Shown: piece after piece, positions 1 through 10,485 of the stretch | How the letters are laid out: every line of letters begins with the position of its first letter | Numbering within the stretch: the first letter of the stretch is position 1 | NCBI GenBank assembly: GCA_947646735.1 | Contig: CANTFK010000993.1 | Location: 62,001-126,000 of the forward strand | Reading direction: 5' to 3' | Source of the DNA: Peronospora farinosa | Taxonomy: Eukaryota; Oomycota; Peronosporomycetes; Peronosporales; Peronosporaceae | DNA length: 64,000 nucleotides | Notes under the pieces: generated by a model | What the model was told of the DNA's origin: nothing | Databases searched by the model: none | Seen by the model: only the letters and a program-made list of their open reading frames with translations | Made by a program: the position numbers and the translations under genes

Positions 1-299
1 TTCAAGTCGAACGTTGGAGCTGAATGAAATAAATTACGGGATGGTCGAGAAAGAGGTGTTAGCACTTCTCCGGATTTGGATACATGCTATTCTATGCTAG
101 TCTCGCGAGAGATGAAGATTTTACGCGTTACTCAACGCTGGCCTGGTTAGTGAAATCCTTCGGTATTAATGGAAGGTGGGCCGCATTATTATCGACTTGG
201 ACATTGAGAAATGTGAGAAAGGAGAAGACGAAATACTTGGTGATTTGGCGGCAAGTATAAGTCCCCGTAAAGAAGTCGATGAGATTTTAATTGCGATCG

Positions 300-319
300 C
301 CCCCCCCCCCCCCCCCCCC
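300..319. repeat. Poly-C run of 20
   Basis: An uninterrupted run of twenty C lies inside the Gypsy remnant. Such a run is either a replication-slippage product or an assembly error; nothing around it gives it a function. Confidence 0.9.
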
Positions 320-470
320 GAAAACAGCCAAGAAGGACTATAGGTATGCCGCCCCCTACGGTGGGAAAAATGAAAGTATTTTGGTCGTCAGTTTTGATGG
401 ATCGACACGAGTAAATCGTAATGGTGGAGCTTACAGTGCTATCGTATGGCAATGACCAGAGTGGACAATT

Positions 471-746
471 TTGAAGGCAGTGTCTATATATTTAACGGAC
501 CTAACAGTGAATGAAGCAGAATATAACGGCATGTTGCTGGGTTTTGAATTACTCGCAAACCAAAACAGGGGACGAGTCAAAATTTGTGAAGATTTAAACT
601 TAGCGATTCGACAAATGCGGGGAGAGATTAATTGTAAAGCGCCAGGGCTAAAATTATTGCGACATAAAGCGTTAAAGAAATTGCGGTCGTGGCCCGCTCA
701 TGAGTTTCTACATATGAAACGCGATTGGAATCAGAGCGCAGATTGA
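471..746 (+). pseudogene. RNase H domain fragment of Gypsy pol
   Basis: The 91-residue frame carries the pattern N-E-A-E-Y-N-G-(x)-L-(x)-G-F-E-L-L, which resembles the second conserved block of retroelement RNase HI domains including the catalytic Glu, and ends with N-Q-S-A-D, which matches the block holding the last catalytic Asp. The first Asp block should lie upstream near 380-460, where D-G-S-T-R-V-N can be read in a frame broken by the poly-C region. It would have cleaved RNA in RNA/DNA hybrids during reverse transcription. It is now a broken piece. Confidence 0.65.
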
Positions 747-1039
747 TTGGCTAGTATCGCATTGCAACGAGAAGAGAGGGCGAGTGTGACTACGGATGAG
801 GACGCCAAGATTTAATTACGCATAGGATCGGTTAGATGAATTGCTGAATCCTTAAGAAACCAAGTCATTAATTAAAGCAGCGGCGATCACCCGATCACCG
901 CGAAGATCAAAGCCACCACGGATATTGCAGGAATAAATGGTTCAACAGTAGCCCAAACTATCGGTGAAAACTATGAAGAGTGTGTCTTTCGTCGTTTTGG
1001 TGCTAGTGAAGCAAACGTCATAACCGAGAACCCGGATTT

Positions 1040-1208
1040 ATGTCTGATTTTTTTTCGTGCATTCAACCGAATTATTGGACAGAAGCAAAGGTCAGCGATG
1101 GCATACCGACCTCAAGCAAATGGAACTGCTGAGCGTATGGTGCAAACTCTGACTCGTTTACTAAAGATGTATGTCTCTGAAGTTAATCAACAAGATTGGG
1201 ACGAGTAG
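1040..1208 (+). pseudogene. Integrase core fragment (DDE Glu block)
   Basis: Translation here gives A-Y-R-P-Q-A-N-G-T-A-E-R-M-V-Q-T-L, the block that carries the third catalytic acidic residue (Glu) of Ty3/Gypsy integrases. Just upstream E-P-G-F-M-S-D-F-F can be read before a run of eight T at about 1,047 where the frame shifts. The frame ends at a TAG at about 1,206. The first Asp block is not readable. Inactive. Confidence 0.7.
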
Positions 1209-1284
1209 CCGAGCGTTTAACTTTCGCGATTAATACCGCCTAAGATCGGGTGCGTGGCGACACGCCATTTTTCTTGATTCATGG

Positions 1285-1734
1285 ATGGGCTTGCGATCTA
1301 CGTTGAAAGACACATTACCCTTAGGAAGTGCTAGGCGTCGGGATCGCGATCCACACAGGTGGCGATATCATGTGCAGCGGCATTATCAGCGGGCGAGAGA
1401 AGCAATCGATGAGAGACTTAGAGCTGCGATCCAAACACGTGCTGATCGCCACAATGAAAATCTCAAGCTTCAAGAAACTGGACCAGGGGTGCAAGTCTGG
1501 TTATATTTGGATCGTGTGAAAGAAGGGTACACTCGAAAGCTAGCACATATGTGGCATGGACCTTTTCGAGCGAAAGAAATGTGTGGAGATCACGCTGTCC
1601 GCCTGGAGATCGCTGGTACACCATATCGACTATTTCCTATTGTGCATATATCTAGGTTGAATAAAGTAATGATGTTCCCGGATCGTCCAAAAACTTTTGC
1701 TGACGATCGAAGAAGAATATCGATTCGATTTTGA
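1285..1734 (+). pseudogene. Integrase C-terminal region of Gypsy pol
   Basis: The 149-residue frame has the usual tail of this Gypsy class: a stretch rich in Arg, Ala and Gln (A-R-R-R-D-R-D-P-H-R-W-R-Y), A-D-R-H-N-E-N, then G-V-Q-V-W-L-Y-L-D-R-V-K-E-G and W-H-G-P-F-R, the SH3-like beta-barrel that binds DNA, and P-I-V-H-I-S-R-L. No chromodomain follows in a readable frame. It continues the integrase fragment just upstream after a gap of about 75 bases with a stop. Confidence 0.7.
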
Positions 1735-2436
1735 CGATGCACTTTTGCCGGAAGATAGTTTCAAAGTCGATCTTGAAGATGATGAATTCGAAGTGGAAAA
1801 GATTGTGGATGTACAATCTGATAGAAAGACACGTTTTAGTCGAGTACATAAACAGTTTTAAGTCTTTCGGAAAGGTTATGCTGACCCATCCTGGGTGGAT
1901 GAAGCCGATTAGATTTGTGGTGCACTATTGAGAGATTTTGAGCGAAGCGAAATTAGCCAAAATCGTTTTGAAGTGATGCAGTCACATTAAGAAGGATCTG
2001 GTAAATAACGAAGATCGAGTGTTGGGAGTGGTACAATATGCAAGAAGGTTGCATAGGGTGGTGGAAAGGAAATTTATGTGTAATGAGTATAGCGATCGAG
2101 GGTCTGGGAGACTGGATCGCGGCTGAAAAGGCCTAACAAAAGAAGAATATTTTGGAGAAGATTAACGAAATGGAGAAACAAAATGAAATTGTATTGAGCG
2201 ATCAAAAAGTGTTATCGGATCACGAATGCTATTTGAAAAATAAATTACTGGATAAACGGGCGAGGGATGATCCGGGGTTATCCGCGATAGAGGATCGATA
2301 TTGGTTCCGCCAAGGCTCCGCAGAATCCAGTAACGACAGTGCAGTAATCAGGTTAGGGATGTTTTTCTATTTACAATCCAAACCGGGATACCACACTGTT
2401 ACTTCGGAGGGCTCAGGGAAATGTAGAAAAAAGGGT

Positions 2437-4332
2437 TTAACAGGATATCCAGATCGCAATGCTCCATGATAATTCCCCGAAGAACGATTCGAAGCACCGT
2501 TTTCCAACGGGGCCCAGATCGTGATCGACGCTGTTTACGCTTCCTGTAAAACTTCGACAATTCTGGATCGTTTTCTCGCTGTTCCTTCGATAGAAAAATG
2601 GATGAGTCGAGTCACATAGCGCATGCCGATGCTGATCTTCAAAATCAAGATAATGGATTTTTAAATTATTAAACCCCCTAGTCATCGCAAAAGAATCTGG
2701 AATGACCAATGTATCGAGAGATTTACACGGTTTCTGAGCATTAAGTGCTGCAATTTGCGCCGAAGTGACCAGCCTGGGTGTCCATAGTGATTCAGTTGGC
2801 GGTACCTTGGATGTAGACAACATGGAAAAGGGTATCTTGTGGGCTTGGAAAGATGCTTGTACAAAAATTCCACTTCCAACTCGGCCACGCAGGTTAGCAA
2901 ATTCTTCACGCTGACCATAGCGCAACCTGAGCTGACGATAGAGAAATTCGTTTACAGTATACAGGTATTTATTGATCTCGCGGCTTCTGAGTAGATGGTA
3001 GATCGGCATACTCGTGTTGCAAGAGGAAAATATTGATCTTCTCATGGGATTCGCTAGTGAAACTGACATCACCCTCGAAATCGCTAGAGGGTTTTGTTTC
3101 CCAAAGAGATCTGCCTTCGAAATTTTAGTCGAGGTAGATGGCGCGGCGAAGCTGGGAATAACTTAGACGTGGAAGTGGAAGTGTCGACATTGATCGGGGA
3201 ACTAGGGGATCCAACGTGCGAAAAAAGTTTAGTTTCCGAGCCACGACGCCTAGAGGAAATACGCAATCCAAATAGAGCTGCAAGCAAAGAATCTCCAGAA
3301 TCGGAAAATTCTGTGTCGTCACCCGACTCGAAAGAAAGGAGCGTAGGAATTGATTTCTTGCATTTCACTTTCCAAGGTGTGAGAGTTTTTCTTCTTCCCT
3401 TCTGATTTCGAAGGCGTTGAAATTTTTCCGTGTGTTCGCTTGTGTTTTAGAGGAATCCAAATCACGTATCTTAGATCCTACAGATCGCGCTGGCGCAGTG
3501 GAACGTGCCGATGTAGCGGATCGCGCTGGAGTATTTTTCCGGATCGACGAAGTTTTCCCTTGGATGGAGTCAGGCGGGTGCGAAGAAGAATGGCCTACGG
3601 CTCGAGGACGCTTTGGTGGTAGTTTGGACGCTAATGGGGATGAAGACCGTTTGATTTTCCGGGATGCCGAGCTATCTGATGCAGGAGGGTTGGCATTATT
3701 AATTGGGAGTGATCCAGATGCTAGCTGGGCTAAGTAGGATCGAAGCGCATCCCGATAGTGGACGGCCAGATCACGTTTCACTTCCCGATCTGAGATTTTC
3801 CCACGTAGCTGATTCCAAGAGGCATCTTTGCGAATACTCTCGTTGAGAAGATCATCATGATTTGCTTCAAGTTTATCTAACCGATCCTGGAGAGAAGATA
3901 GCTGGAGTTAGAACTGATCCTTCAAGACTTGCTCAACAACCGACATTTCTCGTTGGTGTCTCTCCTGAGCATGTTGATTCGCCGTGTTTGCCTTAAGTAG
4001 AGCGGATTTAAAACTTGAAATCTCTTGAGATTGATCCTCTCGTAGGCTCAGTTCGTCATAAAAATCTTAAGCTTTCTGGATCGCAGTGTCGTAACGTTCC
4101 TAAAGCCGCTTGTAGCGATCCAAGACAAATTTGGACAGAGGAGGTGCTAATTCCTGGAAAAATTGCAATTCACGTTCCAACCGATTATAGCGCACTTCTT
4201 GCTCTCGTAGAGCATCTTCCAAGGAACGATAACTGTCTACAAAAGCAGTTTGAACGTCCAAGCGATTGTATAGTGCCGCAATTGATGACTTCAAGATATG
4301 GCGATCCATCACGGGCGGGAATTATACCCGAG
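2437..4332 (-). pseudogene. Gag-like remnant of another LTR element
   Basis: Read on the minus strand, four frames follow one another: a coiled-coil-like piece rich in Leu, Glu and Arg (4,312-4,100), a Ser/Pro/Arg/Lys-rich piece (3,781-3,365), an acidic then basic piece (3,368-3,084) and a longer mixed piece (3,072-2,437). The order, a helical region then a basic disordered tail, resembles gag polyproteins, but I see neither a zinc knuckle nor a capsid signature I can name. Between 4,100 and 3,781 the frame is broken. Assignment to a retroelement is an inference from composition and context. Confidence 0.4.
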
Positions 4333-4589
4333 TAAAAGGAATTAAAATCCGGAAGAAAGGTTCGTAGGCGGATCGGAAGTTATGCGAGACGGTTCAAGTC
4401 TAGAACGGCTAACGAGCTTGCAGATATACGGGATCGGAACCATCCTGGCTAGCAGGGGAAGCGGCTCAGACGAAGAAGAAGACATGAAGATGACCGAGGT
4501 GATTACTGTGGATACGATGCACAGTCAGGCCAACACTGTATGCCGGCTAACGGTGCAGGGGACGATTGTGGAAGAGCGAGTCAACAAAT

Positions 4590-4985
4590 TTTCGTAAAGT
4601 GTAGATCGCGATCCAAGTTATGTGGACCACACATTAAGGCTCGATCGCGATCCATAGTGCAAAAAAACGCGATCCGAAGTAGAGCGCGATCCAACTCAGA
4701 ACCGCGATCCGACCCAAAAACCACGATCCAACTCAGAATCGCAATCCGACCCAAAAACCACGATCCAACTCAGAACCGCGATCCGACCCAAAAACCACGA
4801 TCCAACTCATAACCGCGATCCGACTCAGAACCGAGATCTGACTCAGGACCGTGGACCGGAGTAGATCGCAATCTGACTCAGAACCGCGATCTGACTCCGA
4901 ATCGCGATCCAAGGTATAGCGCCATCCGACTCAGAATCGCGATCCAACGTAGATCCGCGATCTGGTTCAGATCGCGATCTAAGAA
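4590..4985 (+). repeat. GATC-rich tandem repeat, unit 18-19 bp
   Basis: Units of the form CGATCCAACTCAGAAC and CGATCCGACCCAAAAACCA alternate, giving a higher-order period of about 37 bp that is clearest between 4,690 and 4,830 and decays on both sides. CGATC(C/T) recurs throughout. No long open frame has protein-like character. A similar but sparser set of GGATCGCGG words occurs in reverse orientation at about 13,180-13,330, next to the other copy of fragment C, so the array is probably part of the non-coding region of that element. Confidence 0.8.
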
Positions 4986-5039
4986 TAGGGCAATATTGCC
5001 AGTGGTTTGGGATGGCAAAGGTATATGGAGTGGACCACA

Positions 5040-5690
5040 TATCGAGATCTGATTTTTCTGAAAGGACGACACGTGGTAATAGATCCTGGACTACAGACAG
5101 GCAAAATCGTAGATTTTGATATTTGATTGGTTAACACTCAACAGAGTTCAAATTTACTTCTAATACACGTGTAGACTTCTTTTCCGGGCTGGATTCTTTG
5201 GCCACCCGACGTCTCGAGGAAGCCTACACACTACGCAAGTCATATCCCTGGATTGTTTGGCCAGGGATTGCAAGAACTTTAAACACAACTCAACAGCGAT
5301 CGGACGCAGAAGTAACAAGTAGGGCAAGGCGAGACAAGTGCAGGACGGATCAAGTGATCAGAAAGTTCTGCTCAAGTGGTCAGAAGATTTAAGCTTCACT
5401 TTGTTCGATTATTGGGATTAATTGGGAAGATCACACCAGGTACTCGGTCGATCTTGTGAAGATTTTCACAAGATCACCAGAACCCCCTATACCTAACCCA
5501 ATTAGGATCAACATCGACTCAAGTCCACCGAGAAGAGAGCAACCCGCCCAACCGACGGGTACACAAGGTAAGGAAGGCTTTGTACACGGAATCGGGGTAC
5601 CCCCTCCGTTAGTCGGTCGTCCGGGCGCCAGTGGAGAGTTGGAATCGCATCAGCCATTTTGCGAATCCTACTTCACCACGATGATGCAAC
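5040..5690 (+). repeat. Fragment C, plus-oriented copy (LTR-element leader)
   Basis: This stretch matches 12,541-13,180 in reverse orientation. The shared part includes a frame at 5,456-5,690 rich in Pro, Gln and Arg (…P-I-P-N-P-I-R-I-N-I-D-S-S-P-P…) that reads like the disordered start of a gag. It ends abruptly at about 5,690 where the decayed 3' end of element A1 begins. The two copies differ at many sites, so they are not recent duplicates. The LTR borders of C could not be found. Confidence 0.55.
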
Positions 5691-6190
5691 AGGTGGTTCT
5701 GCTCGTAAGCAGCCACCAGCACAGACACGTCGATACACAACGCCTTGATCGGTTTTAAGAGCCGAAAATCTTCGGGTAACCTTTACACTGGACAAGAATT
5801 TGAAGCTTTTGCTTCACATAGTGGTGGGCCAACAACCTTCCAAAAAAGAAGTGCGTATTCCCTTCCGTGTTCACCAGCACAGGTGGCGCCCGATAGGAGC
5901 GGTGATTACGCCCAACTATTCGCGGCTGCCTATCCTGTTGTCGTTCAGTCGCAGGCGGAGATCGCTGCTCTGATGATTGATGGGGCTAAACTTTTGAGTC
6001 AAGTCTCGCGACTGACTTCGCATTTACGCTCCGTTTAATACGAGGGATCGTCAGAAGCATGACCGCCTGAAGACCCGTTTGGACATTTTAGAGCGACTGG
6101 TGATGAGAGACCCGCGTCAAGCGCGGAGTCCTTCTCGATCGCCGAGTCCTCTATCGCCTCGTTGTACACGGGGAGCCTATCGGCTTCCTC
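5690..6190 (-). pseudogene. Decayed chromodomain region of A1
   Basis: This segment aligns with 14,341-14,850 of copy A2, where a complete chromodomain is encoded on the minus strand. Here several indels break the minus frame. The opposite strand, which in A2 has a coiled-coil open frame, is also broken here by stops at about 6,038 and 6,060. Chromodomains target integration of this class to particular chromatin marks. Confidence 0.7.
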
Positions 6191-6195
6191 GTCGC

Positions 6196-6567
6196 CTAAT
6201 CGGCAACGACACTCGACTCACAGTCGACGTCATCATCGGTCTCGTTAGACCGATGTGGATATGTGATCTCTTCTGGATCAACATATCGTTTCAGACGACC
6301 CACGTAAAATACGGGGTGCGTTTTCATATACGGTGGGATAGTGAGCCTATAATTTGGGTCTCCAACTTCTTCAACTACTGTAAAGGGCCCAATGAATCGG
6401 GGAAATAGCTTAGTAGTACCACCAGGTAGTACAGAAATTGCATGTTTAGGTAGGGTAGCAGTACTTAATATCACTTCGTCCCCAACACTAAAGTGTTCAT
6501 TGTTTTTGCGCACCATGCTGGTCTGCATATTGTTTTTGCTTGTCCTGTGCGCTTTCCATCGCGTCAC
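6196..6567 (-). pseudogene. Integrase C-terminal region of A1
   Basis: The 123-residue frame contains H-F-S-V-G-D-E-V-I-L-S-T, F-P-R-F-I-G-P-F-T-V and H-P-V-F-Y-V-G-R-L-K-R-Y, the SH3-like GPY/F module at the end of Gypsy integrases that contributes to DNA binding. A frame break at about 6,630 (an extra T in a T run compared with A2) separates it from the core integrase. Confidence 0.8.
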
Positions 6568-6786
6568 GAACTTTACGTGTGATGGCTAACCGCTCATCCA
6601 CAAAGCGCTGAGCTTCGCTCACGCTTTTTAGCATCCAGCTCGCCTATGACGCCTCCAAGAGGTCGTTCATGGGTCGACGCTGTTGATAACACTATAGTGT
6701 GATCGTCAAGGAGCACTGGCATTTCTTGCCGTGCCTCCTCTGTGACACCTATAGGTGCCGTGACCACTGCTAAACTAGCAGTGTCA

Positions 6787-7446
6787 CTAGGGAAACTTTG
6801 GCCCTTTTTGGCATTCGCACCGAGCGAAGTGAGAGGCCCTCCCCACTAAAATTCGGCTGCATACAAACGATACTGGCGTTCGAGGATGACGCAGTCCGTT
6901 AATGTAAAACGGTGTTTCACCCGTACTGGCCTGAACACTGCTATTAATAGCGAAATCCACGAATGGAAATTGCTTGCTCCATTCTTTGGGAGTCGCTACT
7001 GTACGAAACACATCCGTTACAACTCGATTGGCACGTTCTGTTTGGCTATCAGTTTGGAGATGATCAGTGGTTGACATGTGGAGCTTGCTTCCCAGCAGCT
7101 TAAACACATGTCGCCAAAAACCCGACGTAAAACGAGGATCCCGGTCCGATACTATGGACTCGGGCATCCCGTGTAGTCTATACACGTGATCCAGGAACAA
7201 GAGGGCAGCCTCTTTTCCTGAGATCTTGGTGCTACATGGTGCCAAATGCACCATCTTGCTCAGTCTGTCTACAAAGACGACGAGCCCCGTCCTGCCATTA
7301 TGGTCAGGCGGTAAGCCAAACATGAAGTCCAAGCTGACCGACTTCCAACATTCAGTCGGAATCGGCAGTGGCTTCACTGGCGCACTTCTAGAAGGTGCAG
7401 GCTTAATGCGCTGACACTCTTCGCAAGAGCGAATATAGTTGGCCAC
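6787..7446 (-). pseudogene. Integrase core of A1
   Basis: The frame has the end of the HHCC zinc domain (C-E-E-C-Q-R-I-K-P) and the three DDE blocks: V-S-L-D-F-M-F-G-L-P (first Asp), I-V-S-D-R-D-P-R-F (second Asp) and T-D-S-Q-T-E-R-A-N-R-V (Glu). Copy A2 has D-G-Q-T-E-R at the third block, the usual form. The frame is cut off at its start by a TGA where A2 has TGG (Trp), next to 7,465. It ends with a frame change near 6,840. Confidence 0.85.
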
Positions 7447-7464
7447 CCACCGGTATAGGTGGGG

Positions 7465-8049
7465 TCACCAAAATTCCTCTGACACTCGTAAGAATGTCTT
7501 TTCACGGCCCAGATGCCCACTAGATGGAGCATCATGGCACTCGTGAAGTATCATCAGCTTAAGATCTATATCATGAGGGACATAGATTCTCAAGGGGTCA
7601 CAAGGTGACAGTTGATGCCATAGCAGGCCATCACTGTAACTAAAGCGATTTAATTTCGCTTTGAGGTGCGACGGAAGGGTAACCTTTCGTCCACCAAAAT
7701 GATCAAACAGCAGGCGACAATGTTCGTCATGACTGTAACACTCCTTTATATCGGAGGCAATTGAGCTCGTTACATGGTAGGCCTTCATGGCTGCCAATGT
7801 TGACGACTCAACTTGTGCTTTCGCACGAAACACACTTTCTTGGTGTCTTGCCTCGAAGTCTGGTCTGCGCGATAACGCGTCAGCCAAGACATTCGACTTG
7901 CCCGGCTTATATTCAACTTTGATATTAAATTCAGAGAAGAATGTTAGCCATCTCGCCATTCTCGGCGAGAGGTGCGGTGAATTTATAGCGGTCCGCAGTG
8001 ATGCGTGGTCTGTATAAAACACAAATGGTTCGGTTCCCAAGAGGTGCAC
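7465..8049 (-). pseudogene. RNase H and start of integrase of A1
   Basis: The frame reads [11 protein letters not shown] and then [21 protein letters not shown], the hallmark end of the Ty3/Gypsy RNase H and its junction to integrase, followed by [17 protein letters not shown], the His pair of the integrase zinc domain. A one-base change of frame at about 8,055 separates it from the reverse transcriptase part, and a TGG to TGA change ends it at 7,465. Confidence 0.85.
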
Positions 8050-8057
8050 CCGAAACT

Positions 8058-9260
8058 TTAAAGGGCATACTTCATTGAAAGTAGCTCCTTGTCATGCACA
8101 GGGTAATTCAGCTCTGCGGCTTTCAAAAGCCGAGACTGATACGAAGTGACACGTTCAACGCCGTTGTCATTCCTTTGCATGAGCGCGCTGCCGATTGCAA
8201 AATTGTTTGCATCGCAGACGACGATAAAGGGCTTATCCGCGTCTGGCAATGCCAAGACCGGTGCCTCTACAAGAGATTGCTTCACTGAAGTGAACGCATC
8301 TTCTTGATCCTTCGACCAAGTCCATTCTGTATCCCTTTTCAAAAGGTCAGACAATGGCTTAGTCTGCTCCGCATAATTCTTGCTGTACTTATGCAAGTAA
8401 TTAGCGAGCCCAAGGAATTGGCGCAGATCCTTCACATGACGTGGGACTGGCCATTCCTTGATAGCCTTTACCTTTTCTGGGTCTGCTCGTACACCGTGTG
8501 CACCAACAATGCAGCCCAGCACAGGTATCTCGGGGACCCCTATTACGCACTTTTGCAAGCTAACGTATAATTGGGCGTCACCCAGAGTCTGCAACACAGC
8601 GTCTAAATGGCGCTTGTGCGACTCTATTGCGCTCAGACCGTCCTCCGCCCTACTATGCGCGAACACGTCGTCAAAGTAATCTGGCGCGTAGGCACGGTGC
8701 TGACGCATCACGTGAGCCACCACTCGGTTAAAAGTTGCTGGAGCATTTTTCATCCCTTGTGGCATCACAAGCCACTCCCACAGCATACCGCTTGGGGTGC
8801 TTACTGCCGTTTTGGCTACATCAGTATCTCTCATGAGAACTTGATAGTAGCCATCCTTCAGATCCAACGCGGAAAAGATAGTTGACTTTCCCATGGAGTT
8901 CAACAAGACATCTTTCCGCGGGATCGGCGTTTGAGCCTGAATGGTGGCCGTGTCCATCTTATTATAAGCATGAACCACGCGCCATCCACCTGTTGCTTTA
9001 CGCACACAGAAGGTCGGGCTGCAGTGAGGCGACTTGCTCTCACGTACCTGTCCCGCCTTGGCTCGCTTGTCGAAGAACTCATCGATGAAATCGACTTTTT
9101 CCTTCGGCAACGGCCATTGCCTGGTCACACAATACTTGGTGCCAGGCTCCAGGTCAATTTCGTGCCTGATGTCCCTATCGGCCGGGAGGCGACTCGGCAC
9201 TTCTGCTGGAAACACATCAGGTTGTTTCCACAGAACATCATAGAACGAGCTGTCCTTCAA
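8058..9260 (-). pseudogene. Reverse transcriptase and start of RNase H of A1
   Basis: The 400-residue frame holds the Gypsy reverse transcriptase: L-P-A-D-R-D-I-R-H-E-I-D-L at the start, F-S-A-L-D-L-K-D-G-Y-Y-Q (motif A with the catalytic Asp), L-V-M-P-Q-G-M-K-N-A-P-A-T-F (motif B), Y-F-D-D-V-F (motif C, catalytic Asp pair), then [10 protein letters not shown] and V-V-C-D-A-N-N-F-A-I-G, which starts RNase H. The motif is YFDD rather than the YLDD or YVDD most common in this superfamily; A2 and element B share it. It copied element RNA into DNA in cytoplasmic particles. Confidence 0.9.
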
Positions 9261-9676
9261 GGCGTTCCAGCCTTGGGCAGCGAACCGTTTCTTTTGTCGG
9301 TCTCCAAGACGCTCTCATCCATCGTGGATGAAGAGCAACAGTCCACCACGTTCTTTTCTGGAACTGGTGCGACTATCTCGTGGATCTTTCCTTCCTTTAG
9401 TTCGGACAGGAACAGATCCCACGTCATCTCCGAGAGATTTACTATCTCCTCGGCAGATGCCAAGACAAGTTGGAGCACCTCAACTGAGGATGCCTCCGGC
9501 ATTTTGTCTTCGACGGCCTCGAACAACTCGTTCGTAGGTCCGTCCTCTTGGACCGAGACTGATCCAAGGGTCACTCGTTTCGACGTGCCTTTGATCGTCT
9601 CAATACGTCTGGTTCTCGTTCTTCGAGTCACCACGACCTTTGACCTGGAAGAAGGTATCGTTGCTGTATTAGCCAA
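9257..9676 (-). pseudogene. Protease to reverse transcriptase spacer of A1
   Basis: This 139-residue frame has a basic start and an acidic second half with no domain I recognise. An almost identical frame lies in A2 at 25,834-26,253, so it belongs to pol of family A as the linker between protease and reverse transcriptase. The following frame starts four bases inside its end, which suggests a one-base shift in both copies, or an alternative arrangement in which the A pol is made as two products. Between 9,677 and 10,075 the same spacer continues in broken frames. Confidence 0.55.
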
Positions 9677-10075
9677 CGCACTCCTTCCAATCGCACCAGG
9701 CTCATGGCTCTGTGCCGGTTATTGTGGCGCTTGGCTTCCTGTCCGCCCACCATCAACTGCCATAGGCTCTCGGCTCTGTGCAGGACTATTGGACGCATGA
9801 CTACCTGTCATCGTCCCATTCACTACACAAGTCTCCTAGAGCTGGGTAGGAATTTGTGTCACCTGGCTTTCTGCCAGGGCACTTCCAACTACTCCAGGCT
9901 CAACGAGCTGGGTAGTACCTGGTGCCAATTGACATACCGTCATCGTACCCTCAACTGTGTTGGACACAGCATCAGCCACATAAGCCTCTCGCAAGAGCAC
10001 ATCCTTCCCGGTGTCTTGCGTAGAGCTAGCGACTGTGCGTGTACGCCAGTCTATCCATTGTTGGTGTTTAGCCAA

Positions 10076-10444
10076 TCAAGGCATGCCTAGAATGAGGTCA
10101 TACGGACTCTCCATACCTAGCACTGTGAGCTTCTCTTTACAAGAGAAGTCACTGAAACTGAAGGCGAGTTCAATTTGAACTTCCTCTGATTTTACGAGCG
10201 CGCCGTTCGCTACACGAACGATCGCCTCTTCTTGCTTGCCATCCTGGCAAAGCGACTCATAACTCGTCGGACTCTTTTTCAGAGCCGCGAGTTTCACAAA
10301 GTTTTGTGATGCACCCAAATCCACGAGAAGGGTCATCACTTGGTCATAGCCTCGTACTTGAGCGCTATATACCAAAAGAGTTGAGATCCGACCTTTTGGA
10401 ACCTCAGGGACTATGCTACCCATTTGTTCGATAACTCTGAGCAT
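10076..10444 (-). pseudogene. Aspartic protease of A1 with altered active site
   Basis: The frame shows T-L-L-V-D-L-G-A-S-Q-N-F-V where retropepsins have D-(S/T)-G-A, and ends with Y-D-L-I-L-G-M-P, the second conserved block (hydrophobic-G). Ser is therefore replaced by Leu. A2 keeps the D-S-G-A form but has a stop just after it. Retropepsin cuts the gag-pol polyprotein. With D-L-G the site is probably impaired. Confidence 0.75.
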
Positions 10445-10485
10445 AGGGGTAGCTTCAGAGTCCGCGACAGTAGGGCATCCCGCCC

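Larger units (their letters stand above)
1..2110 (+). mobile_element. Degenerate Ty3/Gypsy pol 3' remnant
   Basis: Pieces of an RNase H, an integrase core and an integrase C-terminal region follow one another in the correct pol order on the plus strand, separated by stops and frameshifts. I see no LTRs or gag for it. The parts between the recognisable pieces (about 1-470, 747-1,040 and 1,735-2,436) have the same base style but no readable domain. It is an old, inactive copy and unrelated in detail to the A and B families further right. Confidence 0.75.

Noticed and set aside
8931..9800. Plus-strand open frame of 289 codons over the A1 spacer and reverse transcriptase, and its twin at 25,508-26,416
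   Set aside because: It is antisense to well-supported pol motifs, has no domain-like pattern, and its openness in both copies follows from the conserved pol sequence.
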